Assembly: GCF_050574275.1 (NCBI RefSeq)
Contig: NZ_CP192260.1
Span: 1,798,001 to 1,862,000 of the forward strand
DNA length: 64,000 nucleotides
Source: Virgibacillus_F flavescens
GTDB lineage: Bacteria; Bacillota; Bacilli; Bacillales; Amphibacillaceae
Direction of reading: 5' to 3'
This document shows positions 35,295-43,412 of this stretch, in pieces; the first letter of the stretch is position 1; every line of letters starts with the position of its first letter. A program made the position numbers and the translations under genes. The notes below the pieces were generated by a model, which ran no database searches, was not told where the DNA came from, and saw nothing but the letters and a program-made list of their open reading frames with translations.

Positions 35295-36476
35295 CTACAT
35301 GTTACCTAATGGATTTGCATCTAAAATATTTATAGCGTAAACAAGAATTGCCGCAAGTATTACAGCTAAAGTTAAATAAAGAGTTAAGGAAATAACTTTA
35401 GTGCGTACGGAGGTTTGATAGTACGTTTTAATTCGGTTTATTTCTTTTCGCGAAGCTGCCAGCGTGTTATCAATCTTATGTTGTATGTTAATTATTATTG
35501 TCTGCAACGATCGGCTTTCGTTATTCATTTCGTCTAAAATACTTCTTAACAGTTGATCCTCCGCTTTCTTCTTTTTAATCTCCGTACGTTTTTTTGCCTG
35601 GAAAATCGGAAAATGAAATCCAGAATTATTTTGAAGGTACCGAGAGACAGCAGTTTTACGTTCTCTTACTCTGTCTGCTAAAGAATTAAATTGGTTTTCA
35701 TTTCGATCAATTGCTTCCTGATCATCCTCTACTAGTTCATTTGAAACATTCTGCAGGAAAAACTGAAAGTCTTTGTTTATTTCCGATAAAACATTCTCTT
35801 CATGCTTCTTGACTTCTAAATCGGTATTCTTTTCAAATTGTTTCCACCAGGTAACTAAACCAAAAATAAAGATCAGTATAAGAATCGGATCTGGAGAAAT
35901 AAAGATTATCGGTAGTAGAATTACCAATCCTACCAGCCATATGTTTGGCGACAAGACGCTAACAATACGGCCACCGTCAAGTGGGGATACTGGAAAAAGA
36001 TTAAATAAATTAATAAGCGCTCCCAGCTGAATCACAAGTACCCAATAAGGGTCACTGGTCGCAAGATAAAGAATGAAAGCTGGTACGATAGATATTAGCC
36101 CTGCTAATGGACCACCGTAGGCAACAAAGAATTCAGTTTTGGCATGATCAATTTTTTTGGGATCAATACCTATTGCAGCACCTAAAAATGGGATGAAAAT
36201 TGCTGGACTGGTTGGGATATTTTTAATTTTGGCTGCGACAAGATGCCCCATTTCATGTATGAAGATCAGATAAACGATTGCAAATGCGAATTTCCAGCCA
36301 TAAAACACTGCATAAGCCCAAAGTGATATAAACATTGTTGCTAATGTAGCAAATTTTCCTACCTTTAAAAGTACTAACAGCCATTTTGCTTTGGTGAATA
36401 GGAAGACCCCTATTACTGCAAGCCATCCCCAAATGCTATTTTTTTTATTTTGGTTTTGGTTAGCGGTTGTTGCCAT
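35295..36476 (-). CDS. Site-2-type (M50) membrane metalloprotease with a long C-terminal extension
   Basis: 393 residues. Several hydrophobic segments; the zinc motif HEMGH at about 79-83 in LIFIHEMGHLVAAK and the third ligand in LFPVSPLDGGRI near 165, both typical of M50 peptidases. The last ~170 residues are a charged, probably coiled-coil cytoplasmic part (KKAEDQLLRSILDEMNNES) ending in another membrane segment, longer than in minimal family members. The substrate is unknown. Its start lies close to the divergent promoter at 36641. Confidence 0.82.
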   Translation of the reverse strand: MATTANQNQNKKNSIWGWLAVIGVFLFTKAKWLLVLLKVGKFATLATMFISLWAYAVFYGWKFAFAIVYLIFIHEMGHLVAAKIKNIPTSPAIFIPFLGAAIGIDPKKIDHAKTEFFVAYGGPLAGLISIVPAFILYLATSDPYWVLVIQLGALINLFNLFPVSPLDGGRIVSVLSPNIWLVGLVILLPIIFISPDPILILIFIFGLVTWWKQFEKNTDLEVKKHEENVLSEINKDFQFFLQNVSNELVEDDQEAIDRNENQFNSLADRVRERKTAVSRYLQNNSGFHFPIFQAKKRTEIKKKKAEDQLLRSILDEMNNESRSLQTIIINIQHKIDNTLAASRKEINRIKTYYQTSVRTKVISLTLYLTLAVILAAILVYAINILDANPLGNM

Positions 36477-36640
36477 TTAAAACGCTCCAATCGGTTATTT
36501 CGTGTAAGTAGTATTTTAACACAATCTGGTTAAATTCTCGCCAAATCAGAAATAATAATACGTACATTTCTCGACATGTTCTTTGCAAAAAAGACGGAAA
36601 CGCCTCATATTTTGTCAATTTAAAATATTCTAAAAATACA

Positions 36641-36670
36641 TTGACAAGTAGGCAGCCAGTTGATTAAAAT
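36641..36670 (+). promoter_or_regulatory. Probable sigma-A promoter of the DUF2294-like gene
   Basis: TTGACA (36641-36646), 18 bases, TAAAAT (36665-36670). It is 25 bases upstream of the GTG at 36695. Confidence 0.65.
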
Positions 36671-36694
36671 ATAGCTAATAGGGGGTTCAGGAAT

Positions 36695-37060
36695 GTGAAT
36701 ACTGCCTCAACTGAAACCAGAACACTAAAAAAAAGCGTTGCACAAGCTTATAACAAGGTCAACCAGGAATTTTATGCTACAGGAGTGATAAGCCAACGAA
36801 TTAATGTATTTTGTGATAGGCTGATTATTTTTGCACAGCATAAACGAATTCCGGCTTTTAAGGTCTTGAGTGAAAACTTTAAGGAATTAACTGCCTATGC
36901 CGACGCTGCGTTAATTGCTGAATTCAAATCCAGACTAAAAAAAGAAATTGAAGAAGCGACTGGTCATAAGGTGACTTCGGTATTAAAAGATTATGATCCA
37001 GAGACAGAGCATGCCTGTTGCGTGATCATATTTGCTGAAAAAAATATAGAACTTCTATAG
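36695..37060 (+). CDS. DUF2294-like small soluble protein
   Basis: 121 residues. The plan (N-terminal helix with KSVAQAYNKVNQEFYATGV, then DRLIIFAQ strand and a C-terminal TGHKVTSVLKDYDPETEHAC) resembles DUF2294 proteins, found in Bacillales, some near formate or molybdenum-enzyme genes. The GTG start follows GGGGGTTCAGG. It is the last gene before the microcompartment operon, separated by a strong hairpin, so it is probably independent. Confidence 0.6.
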   Translation: MNTASTETRTLKKSVAQAYNKVNQEFYATGVISQRINVFCDRLIIFAQHKRIPAFKVLSENFKELTAYADAALIAEFKSRLKKEIEEATGHKVTSVLKDYDPETEHACCVIIFAEKNIELL

Positions 37061-37151
37061 CTTTCCGGAACCTGAGCGAATATTCGTCTTTGTTCTGGCT
37101 TATTTGTGAAGCGGTTACATAAGATCTTTGTTTTACGGAGGTTTAGTTAAG

Positions 37152-37211
37152 CCGCAGATTTAAGATATTTCCTGTGTGTAAAATTCAGGAGTTTCTTAAT
37201 CTGCGGTTTTT
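37152..37211 (+). terminator. Strong long-stem terminator ahead of the microcompartment operon
   Basis: CCGCAGATTTAAGATATTTCCTG (37152-37174, arm interrupted by small mismatches) with CAGGAGTTTCTTAATCTGCGG (37186-37206), then TTTTT. The stem is long enough to block read-through in one direction, or to act as an attenuator if the operon promoter is upstream of it. In the next 165 bases I see only an AT-rich stretch and an unused TAGGAGGTGAG (from about 37232); no clear -35/-10 pair or purine riboswitch. Confidence 0.75.
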
Positions 37212-37377
37212 GATATAGGAATTTGAATTTTAGGAGGTGAGTCCATATTTCATAGCACTATGGCAGCTAGATAGATAGGAAAAACAACCCTTGGCTTACT
37301 TAGATGACATAAAACAAGATAATCATAGAGTTATATACATCACCGTTAATTATTATATATAAAGGAGCGTATTAATT

Positions 37378-38859
37378 ATGGATTTAATCGTAAAGAATGC
37401 AGTTATCCCACAAGGGGATCGTAAAGTGAAAACAAATATTATGGTGGATAAAGGGCAAATTATCGGGTTTTCGAATTCGATTGATGGTTTATCTGCTGAT
37501 GAAGTAATTGATATCAAAGGAAATCTGGTGGTACCAGGTTGTATCGATCCGCATACTCACTTTATGGATCCTGGATTTACACATAGGGAAACGTTTGCGA
37601 CAGGAAGCAGGTCAGCAGCTGCTGGCGGAATTACAACTCACATTGATATGCCATGCTGCAGCAAACCTTCTGTCCGGGATGGAGAGAGTCTTCATAAGAA
37701 ATTAGCGCCGCTTAAAGGCCAGGCATATGTCGACTTCTGCTTCTGGGGTGGAATGACTGGCGAAGATGTTCGTGAAGGATTACTGAATAATATTTATCCG
37801 CAAATTGACGAAGGGGTCGTTGCCTTCAAAGTCTATATGACACCGTCTGTTCCAACATTTCCAAAGGTTACGGATGGGGAAATGCTTGAAATCTTCAGCC
37901 ATATTGCGAAAACAGGCTTACCAATCGGTGTTCATGCAGAGAACTATGATATTTGTACGTTTTATACCGAAAAGCTGAAGAAAGAAGGACGGATGGACGG
38001 TCCGGCATGGGCTGAAGCTAGAATGGCACTTGCAGAGAAAACAGCAATTCAATTGATTATCAGTTTTGCAGAAGCGACGGATGCACGAGTGCATGTTGTT
38101 CACATGAGTACGAAAGAAGGAGTCGAACTCGTTAGAGCTGCAAAAAGACGCGGTGTGAAAGTGACTGCAGAAACCTGCCCGCATTATCTCATGCTTAATG
38201 CGCAGGATTCGATGACGGATCGGGGGACTTATGCAAAGATTGCACCACCGCTTAGAGGAAAAGAAGATAATGCTGTATTCTGGCAAGCGCTTGGTGATGG
38301 GACGGTTGATTTTATTGGGACCGATCATGCGCCTTATGAAATTGAAACGGAGAAGGATGCACCTGATTCTGATATCTGGAACAGTTTTCCTGGCATCCCT
38401 GGCGTTGAAACAATGGTTCCTGTTCTTGTTAGTGAAGGATTGAATAAAGGGCGTTTGTCACTTACCCGATTTGTTGAGGTAACAAGCAGAAATGCGGCCA
38501 TCCATTATGGGATTTATCCTAAAAAGGGATCGCTTGAGCTTGGAAGTGATGCTGACTTCACTGTTATTGATCTTGAACGTGAATATGTGATTGATGAAGA
38601 AAAGACCGAGTCAATGGCAAAGTATAATCCGCTTCACGGTCTGAAAATGAAAGGGAAGCCAATTCAGACTATTGTTCGCGGAAAAGTGATTTATGACGAA
38701 GATAACGGTGGAATTCTTGGTGAAGCAGGCTATGGTCAATTTGTTCAGCGTCAAAGCATTCAGCGATTAGATCGTGGAATTAAATTTGAAACGTATGAAG
38801 AAGGTGCGAAAGAAGCGGAAGCTTATAAAACAATTGAAAAGGCGTTAAGCGGAAATTAA
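37378..38859 (+). CDS. Cyclic amidohydrolase (hydantoinase/dihydropyrimidinase/allantoinase family); proposed xanthine ring-opening enzyme
   Basis: 493 residues, all parts of the dinuclear-zinc amidohydrolase site are present: His59 and His61 in DPHTHF, the carboxylated Lys151 in VAFKVYMT, His186 in GVHAEN, His242 in VVHMST and Asp316 in GTDHAPY. Family members open cyclic amides such as dihydropyrimidines, hydantoins and allantoin. First gene of the operon, behind AAAGGAG. Together with a ureido-type amidase, a decarboxylase and xanthine dehydrogenase downstream, I infer that it hydrolyses the pyrimidine ring of xanthine to 4-ureido-5-imidazolecarboxylate. Allantoinase or dihydropyrimidinase are the alternatives; no allantoate or beta-ureidopropionate genes accompany it. 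Confidence 0.85.
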   Translation: MDLIVKNAVIPQGDRKVKTNIMVDKGQIIGFSNSIDGLSADEVIDIKGNLVVPGCIDPHTHFMDPGFTHRETFATGSRSAAAGGITTHIDMPCCSKPSVRDGESLHKKLAPLKGQAYVDFCFWGGMTGEDVREGLLNNIYPQIDEGVVAFKVYMTPSVPTFPKVTDGEMLEIFSHIAKTGLPIGVHAENYDICTFYTEKLKKEGRMDGPAWAEARMALAEKTAIQLIISFAEATDARVHVVHMSTKEGVELVRAAKRRGVKVTAETCPHYLMLNAQDSMTDRGTYAKIAPPLRGKEDNAVFWQALGDGTVDFIGTDHAPYEIETEKDAPDSDIWNSFPGIPGVETMVPVLVSEGLNKGRLSLTRFVEVTSRNAAIHYGIYPKKGSLELGSDADFTVIDLEREYVIDEEKTESMAKYNPLHGLKMKGKPIQTIVRGKVIYDEDNGGILGEAGYGQFVQRQSIQRLDRGIKFETYEEGAKEAEAYKTIEKALSGN

Positions 38860-38876
38860 GAAAGGATGAATGTGGC

Positions 38877-39470
38877 ATGACAGAGTTAAAGGGGAAAAAG
38901 CACGCACTTGTAGTCATCGATATGCTTAATGACTTTATTGGTGAAAAGGCGACGCTTCGCTGTGTTAGTGGTGAAAACATTGTGCCGGAAATAAAAGGCG
39001 CTATCGATTTTTGTCATAAACAAGGAATCCAGGTAATTCATGTTCAGGAAGCACACAGGGAAAACGATGCAGACTTTAAAGTGCGGCCGGTACATGCTAT
39101 CAAAGGTACATGGGGTTCGCAGTTTATTCCGGAACTTGAGCCGGATGAGGAAAAAGGAGATTATGTTGTACAAAAACGGCGGCATAGTGCTTTTAGTTAT
39201 ACGGATTTCGATTTATTCCTGCGTGAAGAGAAAATTGATACGGTTGTTCTCACAGGTGTCTGGACAAATGTATGTGTAAGGAGTACCGCGTCGGACGCGC
39301 TCTATCATGGCTATAACGTCATCGCTTTGTCAGATGCAACTGCATCACAGGATGATGACATGCATCGATCAGGTCTGCGGGACATGGACCTATTCGGTGA
39401 AATCATGACAACAGATGCCTATAAAAAAGCTGCTAAGAAAAAATTCTCCCACAATCAGCAGACTGTTTAA
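38877..39470 (+). CDS. Isochorismatase-fold amidase; proposed 4-ureido-5-imidazolecarboxylate hydrolase
   Basis: 197 residues. The catalytic triad of the family is visible: Asp15 in VIDMLNDF, Lys100 in VQKRRHSAF and Cys133 in GVWTNVCVRSTASDAL, the last also giving the cis-peptide loop. Cys-dependent relatives cleave carbamoyl and ureido groups (ureidoacrylate, N-carbamoylsarcosine, biuret). It starts 17 bases after the cyclic amidohydrolase, so the pair probably acts in sequence: ring opening, then release of carbon dioxide and ammonia from the ureido group. The substrate is inferred. Confidence 0.85.
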   Translation: MTELKGKKHALVVIDMLNDFIGEKATLRCVSGENIVPEIKGAIDFCHKQGIQVIHVQEAHRENDADFKVRPVHAIKGTWGSQFIPELEPDEEKGDYVVQKRRHSAFSYTDFDLFLREEKIDTVVLTGVWTNVCVRSTASDALYHGYNVIALSDATASQDDDMHRSGLRDMDLFGEIMTTDAYKKAAKKKFSHNQQTV

Positions 39471-39488
39471 CCATATAGGGGTCAAAGG

Positions 39489-40046
39489 ATGAGAATTATT
39501 GTTGGGATAACGGGAGCAAGCGGGTCGCTGTATGGATATACATTGATCCGCGCTCTTCACCAACTGGGGATAGAAACACATTTAATTGCTACCGAAATGG
39601 GAGTAAAGGTTATGCAATTTGAATGTGGTCTGAAACTAAAAGATTTAAAAGAGTATGCAATAATTCATGACAATCAAAACCTGTTTGCTTCGGTTGCAAG
39701 TGGTTCATTTAAAACCGATGGGATGGTAATTGTACCTTGTTCAATGAATACATTGGGTGCGATTGCTAATGGCGTAGGAGATACGCTTTTGAGTCGGGCC
39801 GCAAGTGTTGTTATGAAGGAGAGACGCAATTTTGTCATTGTTCCTAGGGAAGCGCCATTTCATGTAATTCATTTAAAGAATATGACTACATTAGCTGAAG
39901 CAGGGGTTTCTATTTTACCTGCAAGTCCTGCCTTTTATAATCGACCGACAGAAATATGGGAACTTGTGAACTTTATAGTTGCACGAATACTCGATGAGCT
40001 CGGAATTGAAAATGAATTAACCGAAAGATGGGGTGAGAAAAATTGA
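39489..40046 (+). CDS. UbiX-type flavin prenyltransferase
   Basis: 185 residues. It begins with the family signature IIVGITGASGSLYGYTLIRA, and has PCSMNTLGAIANG, DTLLSRAASVVMKERR and VPREAPFHVIHLKNM, all typical of UbiX/Pad1 proteins. These make prenylated FMN, the cofactor required by UbiD decarboxylases. The stop overlaps the start of the UbiD gene, so the pair is dedicated. Confidence 0.93.
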   Translation: MRIIVGITGASGSLYGYTLIRALHQLGIETHLIATEMGVKVMQFECGLKLKDLKEYAIIHDNQNLFASVASGSFKTDGMVIVPCSMNTLGAIANGVGDTLLSRAASVVMKERRNFVIVPREAPFHVIHLKNMTTLAEAGVSILPASPAFYNRPTEIWELVNFIVARILDELGIENELTERWGEKN

Positions 40047-41383
40047 ACCCCCTTACGATGCGGGAATTGCTTTCTGATTGGGAAAGACGCGGAATTCTTT
40101 ATCGGGTTAAAAAACAAGTGAATGCTGCGTATGAACTGGGTGCAGTTGTAAGATCTAGGAAAGGTGAACAGCCATTTTTATTCGATAATGTGAAAGGCTA
40201 TAGCGTGCCGATGGCTGCTGGATTAGGTGGAAGCCGTAAGCTAATGGCTGACAGTATCGGTATTGATGAAACAGATCTAATTCCGAAAATAATTGATGCA
40301 ATTGTCAATCCGATCCCAACCAAAACGCTGCCTACAGGGCCAGTTCACGAAAATGTGGTAACAGGACCCTTTGATCTGGATGATTTTTTTCCAATTCCAA
40401 CCTTTCATGCAGAGGATTGTGGACCTTACTTTGTATCAGGGGTTCTAGTCGTAAAGGACCTGGAAGGGAAAAAAAGATATACATCGATCCGTAGAATGAA
40501 ATTCATCGGGGAGAACAGAACAAATATTGTTATAACGTCTCCTGAGCTTAGCCGTCAATATGCGTATTTTGAAGAAAAAGGCGAACCAATGGAAGTAGCG
40601 ATTATGCTAGGTGTTGTGCCTGCAATCGTACTTGCATCGCAGGTCAGTACACACTTACACCATGCAGATAAATTTAATATAGCAGGGGCACTGCTTGGAC
40701 AATCTCTCGATGTTGTTCGCTGCAAGACTGTCGATATCGAAGTATTGGCAGAAGCAGAATTTGTAATGGAGGGAAAAATTCTGCCGCATGAAAGGGATCA
40801 GGAAGGTTCTTTTGGTGAGCTGGGGGGCTATTACGGTGGTAATATGCTGCAACCAATCGTGGAAATGTCAGCAATTACCTATAGGGACAACCCAATCTCG
40901 CAAACTATTTTTCCTGCAAGCTCTGAAGAAAAGCTGCCGATGTGCCTTGTCCGTGAAGTAACCCTGTTCAGTACTGTCCGGCAGGTTGTTGAAAGCGTGA
41001 AGGCGGTCCATATAACAATGGCTGCTGCAGCACGATTGCACGCAGTTATTCAAATTGAGAAAAGATCTGAAGGAGATGCCAAACAAGCAGCAATGGCAGC
41101 ATTTGCAAGCGACAAGGATTTAAAGCACGTCGTTGTTGTGGATGATGATGTGGACATTTTTAATGCTGAAGATGTTGAATGGGCAATTGCAACAAGATGC
41201 CAGGCAGATCAGGATGTATTTATTATACCTGGCGCAAAAGGGTCTCCGCTCGAATCATCCCACAACTTAAGAGGTGTCACTGCCAAGATGGGAATCGACG
41301 CTACCTACCCATTATCTGCAAAAGAGCAATTCAAAAGAACATCTGTCCCCTTTCAAACGATCAACTTGAATGATTATCTGTAA
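40043..41383 (+). CDS. UbiD-family prenyl-FMN decarboxylase; proposed 4-amino-5-imidazolecarboxylate decarboxylase
   Basis: 446 residues from a TTG that overlaps the UbiX stop (TTGA), with GGGTGAG upstream. The UbiD core is clear: PIPTFHAEDCGPYFVSG, RRMKFIGENRTN with the conserved Arg, and HERDQEGSFGELGGYYGG with the Glu pair of the active site. UbiD enzymes add or remove carboxyl groups on aromatic and heteroaromatic rings; pyrrole and furan carboxylates are known substrates. In this context the best-fitting substrate is 4-amino-5-imidazolecarboxylate, giving 4-aminoimidazole. It directly precedes the first shell gene. Confidence 0.88.
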   Translation: MNPLTMRELLSDWERRGILYRVKKQVNAAYELGAVVRSRKGEQPFLFDNVKGYSVPMAAGLGGSRKLMADSIGIDETDLIPKIIDAIVNPIPTKTLPTGPVHENVVTGPFDLDDFFPIPTFHAEDCGPYFVSGVLVVKDLEGKKRYTSIRRMKFIGENRTNIVITSPELSRQYAYFEEKGEPMEVAIMLGVVPAIVLASQVSTHLHHADKFNIAGALLGQSLDVVRCKTVDIEVLAEAEFVMEGKILPHERDQEGSFGELGGYYGGNMLQPIVEMSAITYRDNPISQTIFPASSEEKLPMCLVREVTLFSTVRQVVESVKAVHITMAAAARLHAVIQIEKRSEGDAKQAAMAAFASDKDLKHVVVVDDDVDIFNAEDVEWAIATRCQADQDVFIIPGAKGSPLESSHNLRGVTAKMGIDATYPLSAKEQFKRTSVPFQTINLNDYL

Positions 41384-41410
41384 GCTATATCAAGATGGGA
41401 GTTAAACAAG

Positions 41411-41674
41411 ATGAGCGCAATAGGATTAGTCGAAACAAGGGGTCTGACCCCAGCAATAGAGGCGCTGGATTCAATGGCTAAAGCAGCTAATATCCGACTG
41501 GTCGATATGAAGCGGGTTGGATCAGGCTTAATAACAGTAATTATTGAAGGCGACGTATCCGATGTCAGTTATGCAATTGAAGTAGGCAGACTTGCCCCTG
41601 AACGTACGGGAGGAGAACTCATTTCATATTGTGTCATTCCGCGTCCACACGAAGAACTTAAAAAAATCCTTTAA
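41411..41674 (+). CDS. BMC-H shell protein 1
   Basis: 87 residues, one BMC domain (PF00936 type): AIGLVETRGLTPAIEALDSM, KAANIRLVDMKRVGSGL, EGDVSDVSYAIEVG and the end VIPRPHEELKKIL. Forms the hexagonal tiles of the shell. The loop around the pore is RVGSGLI, without the GSG spacing seen in some propanediol shells. Start behind GGGAG. Confidence 0.95.
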   Translation: MSAIGLVETRGLTPAIEALDSMAKAANIRLVDMKRVGSGLITVIIEGDVSDVSYAIEVGRLAPERTGGELISYCVIPRPHEELKKIL

Positions 41675-41689
41675 AGGGAGGTGGAAGGA

Positions 41690-42637
41690 TTGCCGGATCT
41701 GATGAAACAGGTAGTACAGGAAATTTTACAGAGTAGTAAACCGGAAAAGTCGAGGCAGGATATTCGTGAATATCATCCCGCACAGGACTTGCCAGACGCA
41801 CCGCTCAAAAACATTAAACGACCAAATCACCAGCGTATTAAGAAAAACCAAAGACTTTCCTATGATGATATTCCTTCAAAATCTACTAAACCGATTGAAC
41901 GTAACAGCAGTGTTTCGATACTCCCAAAACAGTTTAATGAAGCGTCACTATCAAACTTACAATCCAGATCACTTGTACAGGGGAACGTTCCAAAAAGAAA
42001 CAATACAGTCTCAAGCGGAAGGTCCCTTCAGAAACCAATGTCTAGAATTATTGGTACGACGAAGAACGATGGCTGTGTCTGGTTTTACCCACAACTGCCT
42101 GAAAATCTGATGGGTAGCTTTCAGCGTGCACTCAACAGTGTTGCTGTGGGTGTTGTAAAGATGCCCGAATGCCTGCCAAGTCATATTTTGTTAATCAACG
42201 AGATAATCCGCAATAATCAGGATGTTAAATTTCACATAAGCTGGAATAAGGACGGTACCGCTCCTTTCACATGTGAATTATATGACGAGAATATAGATCG
42301 GCTCGAAAAAATCATGAACGATATTTATCAGAAGCTGAATCGTCGGTCGCTGAAAAAATGTGAAGCTTATACAGCGATTTCACCAAGTTCATGGCTGACG
42401 AAACAATTGCAAATCACCCCGTCAGCCGAGGCGATAGCTTTTCTTGAAGGTGTATCTTATTACTCCGGCATCGTTTTGATGGATTCGCTTTTGAAAAACT
42501 TTGAAGACGGTGATTTCACATACGAAATTTCTGATAAATATATATTGCTCGAGGGCAATTATCATGTAATCTCCAAGTTGGTTACCGAATTAAAAAAAGA
42601 AGCAGCGCGTTTAGTAAGTGCTGACGTGTTGAGTTAA
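41690..42637 (+). CDS. Microcompartment-associated protein with an encapsulation-peptide-like N-terminus, unknown
   Basis: About 315 residues. TTG start at 41690, six bases after AAAGGGAGG; an in-frame GTG at 41681 would touch that site. Three parts: an amphipathic helix LPDLMKQVVQEILQSSK (about 1-17), like the peptides that target cargo into shells; a basic, disordered linker rich in Lys, Arg, Pro and Ser to about 115; and a folded domain. Its last ~75 residues (FLEGVSYYSGIVLMDSLLKN, then KYILLEGNYHVISKLVTEL) follow the strand-helix order of a BMC domain, so it may hold a degenerate shell fold. PduM-like organisers are another option. Lies between two shell genes. Confidence 0.75.
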   Translation: MPDLMKQVVQEILQSSKPEKSRQDIREYHPAQDLPDAPLKNIKRPNHQRIKKNQRLSYDDIPSKSTKPIERNSSVSILPKQFNEASLSNLQSRSLVQGNVPKRNNTVSSGRSLQKPMSRIIGTTKNDGCVWFYPQLPENLMGSFQRALNSVAVGVVKMPECLPSHILLINEIIRNNQDVKFHISWNKDGTAPFTCELYDENIDRLEKIMNDIYQKLNRRSLKKCEAYTAISPSSWLTKQLQITPSAEAIAFLEGVSYYSGIVLMDSLLKNFEDGDFTYEISDKYILLEGNYHVISKLVTELKKEAARLVSADVLS

Positions 42638-42656
42638 TTCGGAGAGAGGATGGTGA

Positions 42657-43103
42657 GTGGATTTGATAGCACTTGGGCTCATAGAAACCGTAGGGTATAC
42701 GACAGCAGTTTTTGCTGCCGATGCAGCCGTGAAAGCAGCGAACGTTGAAATTGTTGGCATGGAAAAAGTTATTGGAGTGAAGGGATTTGTTGGCGTTACG
42801 ATTCATCTGACAGGAGATGTTGCTGCTGTTAGTGCAGCGGTAGACGCTGGCAGAGAACAAGCTGAATCGATCGGTGAAGTTATTTCAACAGAAGTAATTC
42901 CTCGCCTGCATTCGGATGTTCACACGAAGCTTGTAAGCAAATTTTTATTAAAACCAGAGTCACAACCTAATAAAAAGGTACCAGTAAAAAAAACGAAGAA
43001 GGAAAAGGGTAAGGCTGCAGACACCAAGGAGGATAACACTTCTGATATGAAACAGCCCGCTGCGAAGAAAACTAAAAAAAACGAAAATGAAAAGGAATTA
43101 TAA
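42657..43103 (+). CDS. BMC-H shell protein 2 with a basic C-terminal tail
   Basis: 148 residues. Residues 1-90 are a BMC domain (IALGLIETVGYTTAVFAADA, KAANVEIVGMEKV, TGDVAAVSAAVDAG, VIPRLHSDVHTKL). The remaining ~55 residues are a Lys/Glu-rich tail (KKVPVKKTKKEKGKAADTKE and similar) with no hydrophobic residues, presumably disordered and facing one side of the shell. PduK-like shell proteins also carry extensions, but usually a metal-binding one; this tail has no Cys. GTG start behind GGAGAGAGG. Confidence 0.92.
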   Translation: MDLIALGLIETVGYTTAVFAADAAVKAANVEIVGMEKVIGVKGFVGVTIHLTGDVAAVSAAVDAGREQAESIGEVISTEVIPRLHSDVHTKLVSKFLLKPESQPNKKVPVKKTKKEKGKAADTKEDNTSDMKQPAAKKTKKNENEKEL

Positions 43104-43131
43104 GCGCAGATAATACGAGGAGGTTGTAATT

Positions 43132-43410
43132 ATGGGAGAAGCTTTAGGATTAATCGAGACAAAGGGACTTGTTGGTGCAATAGAAGCAGCAGATGCCATG
43201 GTAAAAGCTGCAAATGTAGAGATTTGCGGATATGAAAAGGTTGGCTTTGGACTTGTAACCGTCATGGTTCGAGGGGATGTTGGTGCAGTAAAGGCAGCTA
43301 CCGACGCTGGTGCAGATGCTGCAAGTCGGGTCGGAGAACTAGTTAGTGTCCATGTTATTCCACGTCCACACAGTGAAATTGAGCGTGCACTTCTTTCTAA
43401 AGGAGAATAA
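43132..43410 (+). CDS. BMC-H shell protein 3 (canonical major hexamer)
   Basis: 92 residues, the most typical BMC-H of the locus: EALGLIETKGLVGAIEAADA, KAANVEICGYEKVGFGL, RGDVGAVKAATDAG, HVIPRPHSEIERAL. Very strong ribosome binding site (GAGGAGG), which fits a major shell component made in many copies. Confidence 0.96.
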   Translation: MGEALGLIETKGLVGAIEAADAMVKAANVEICGYEKVGFGLVTVMVRGDVGAVKAATDAGADAASRVGELVSVHVIPRPHSEIERALLSKGE

Positions 43411-43412
43411 GC

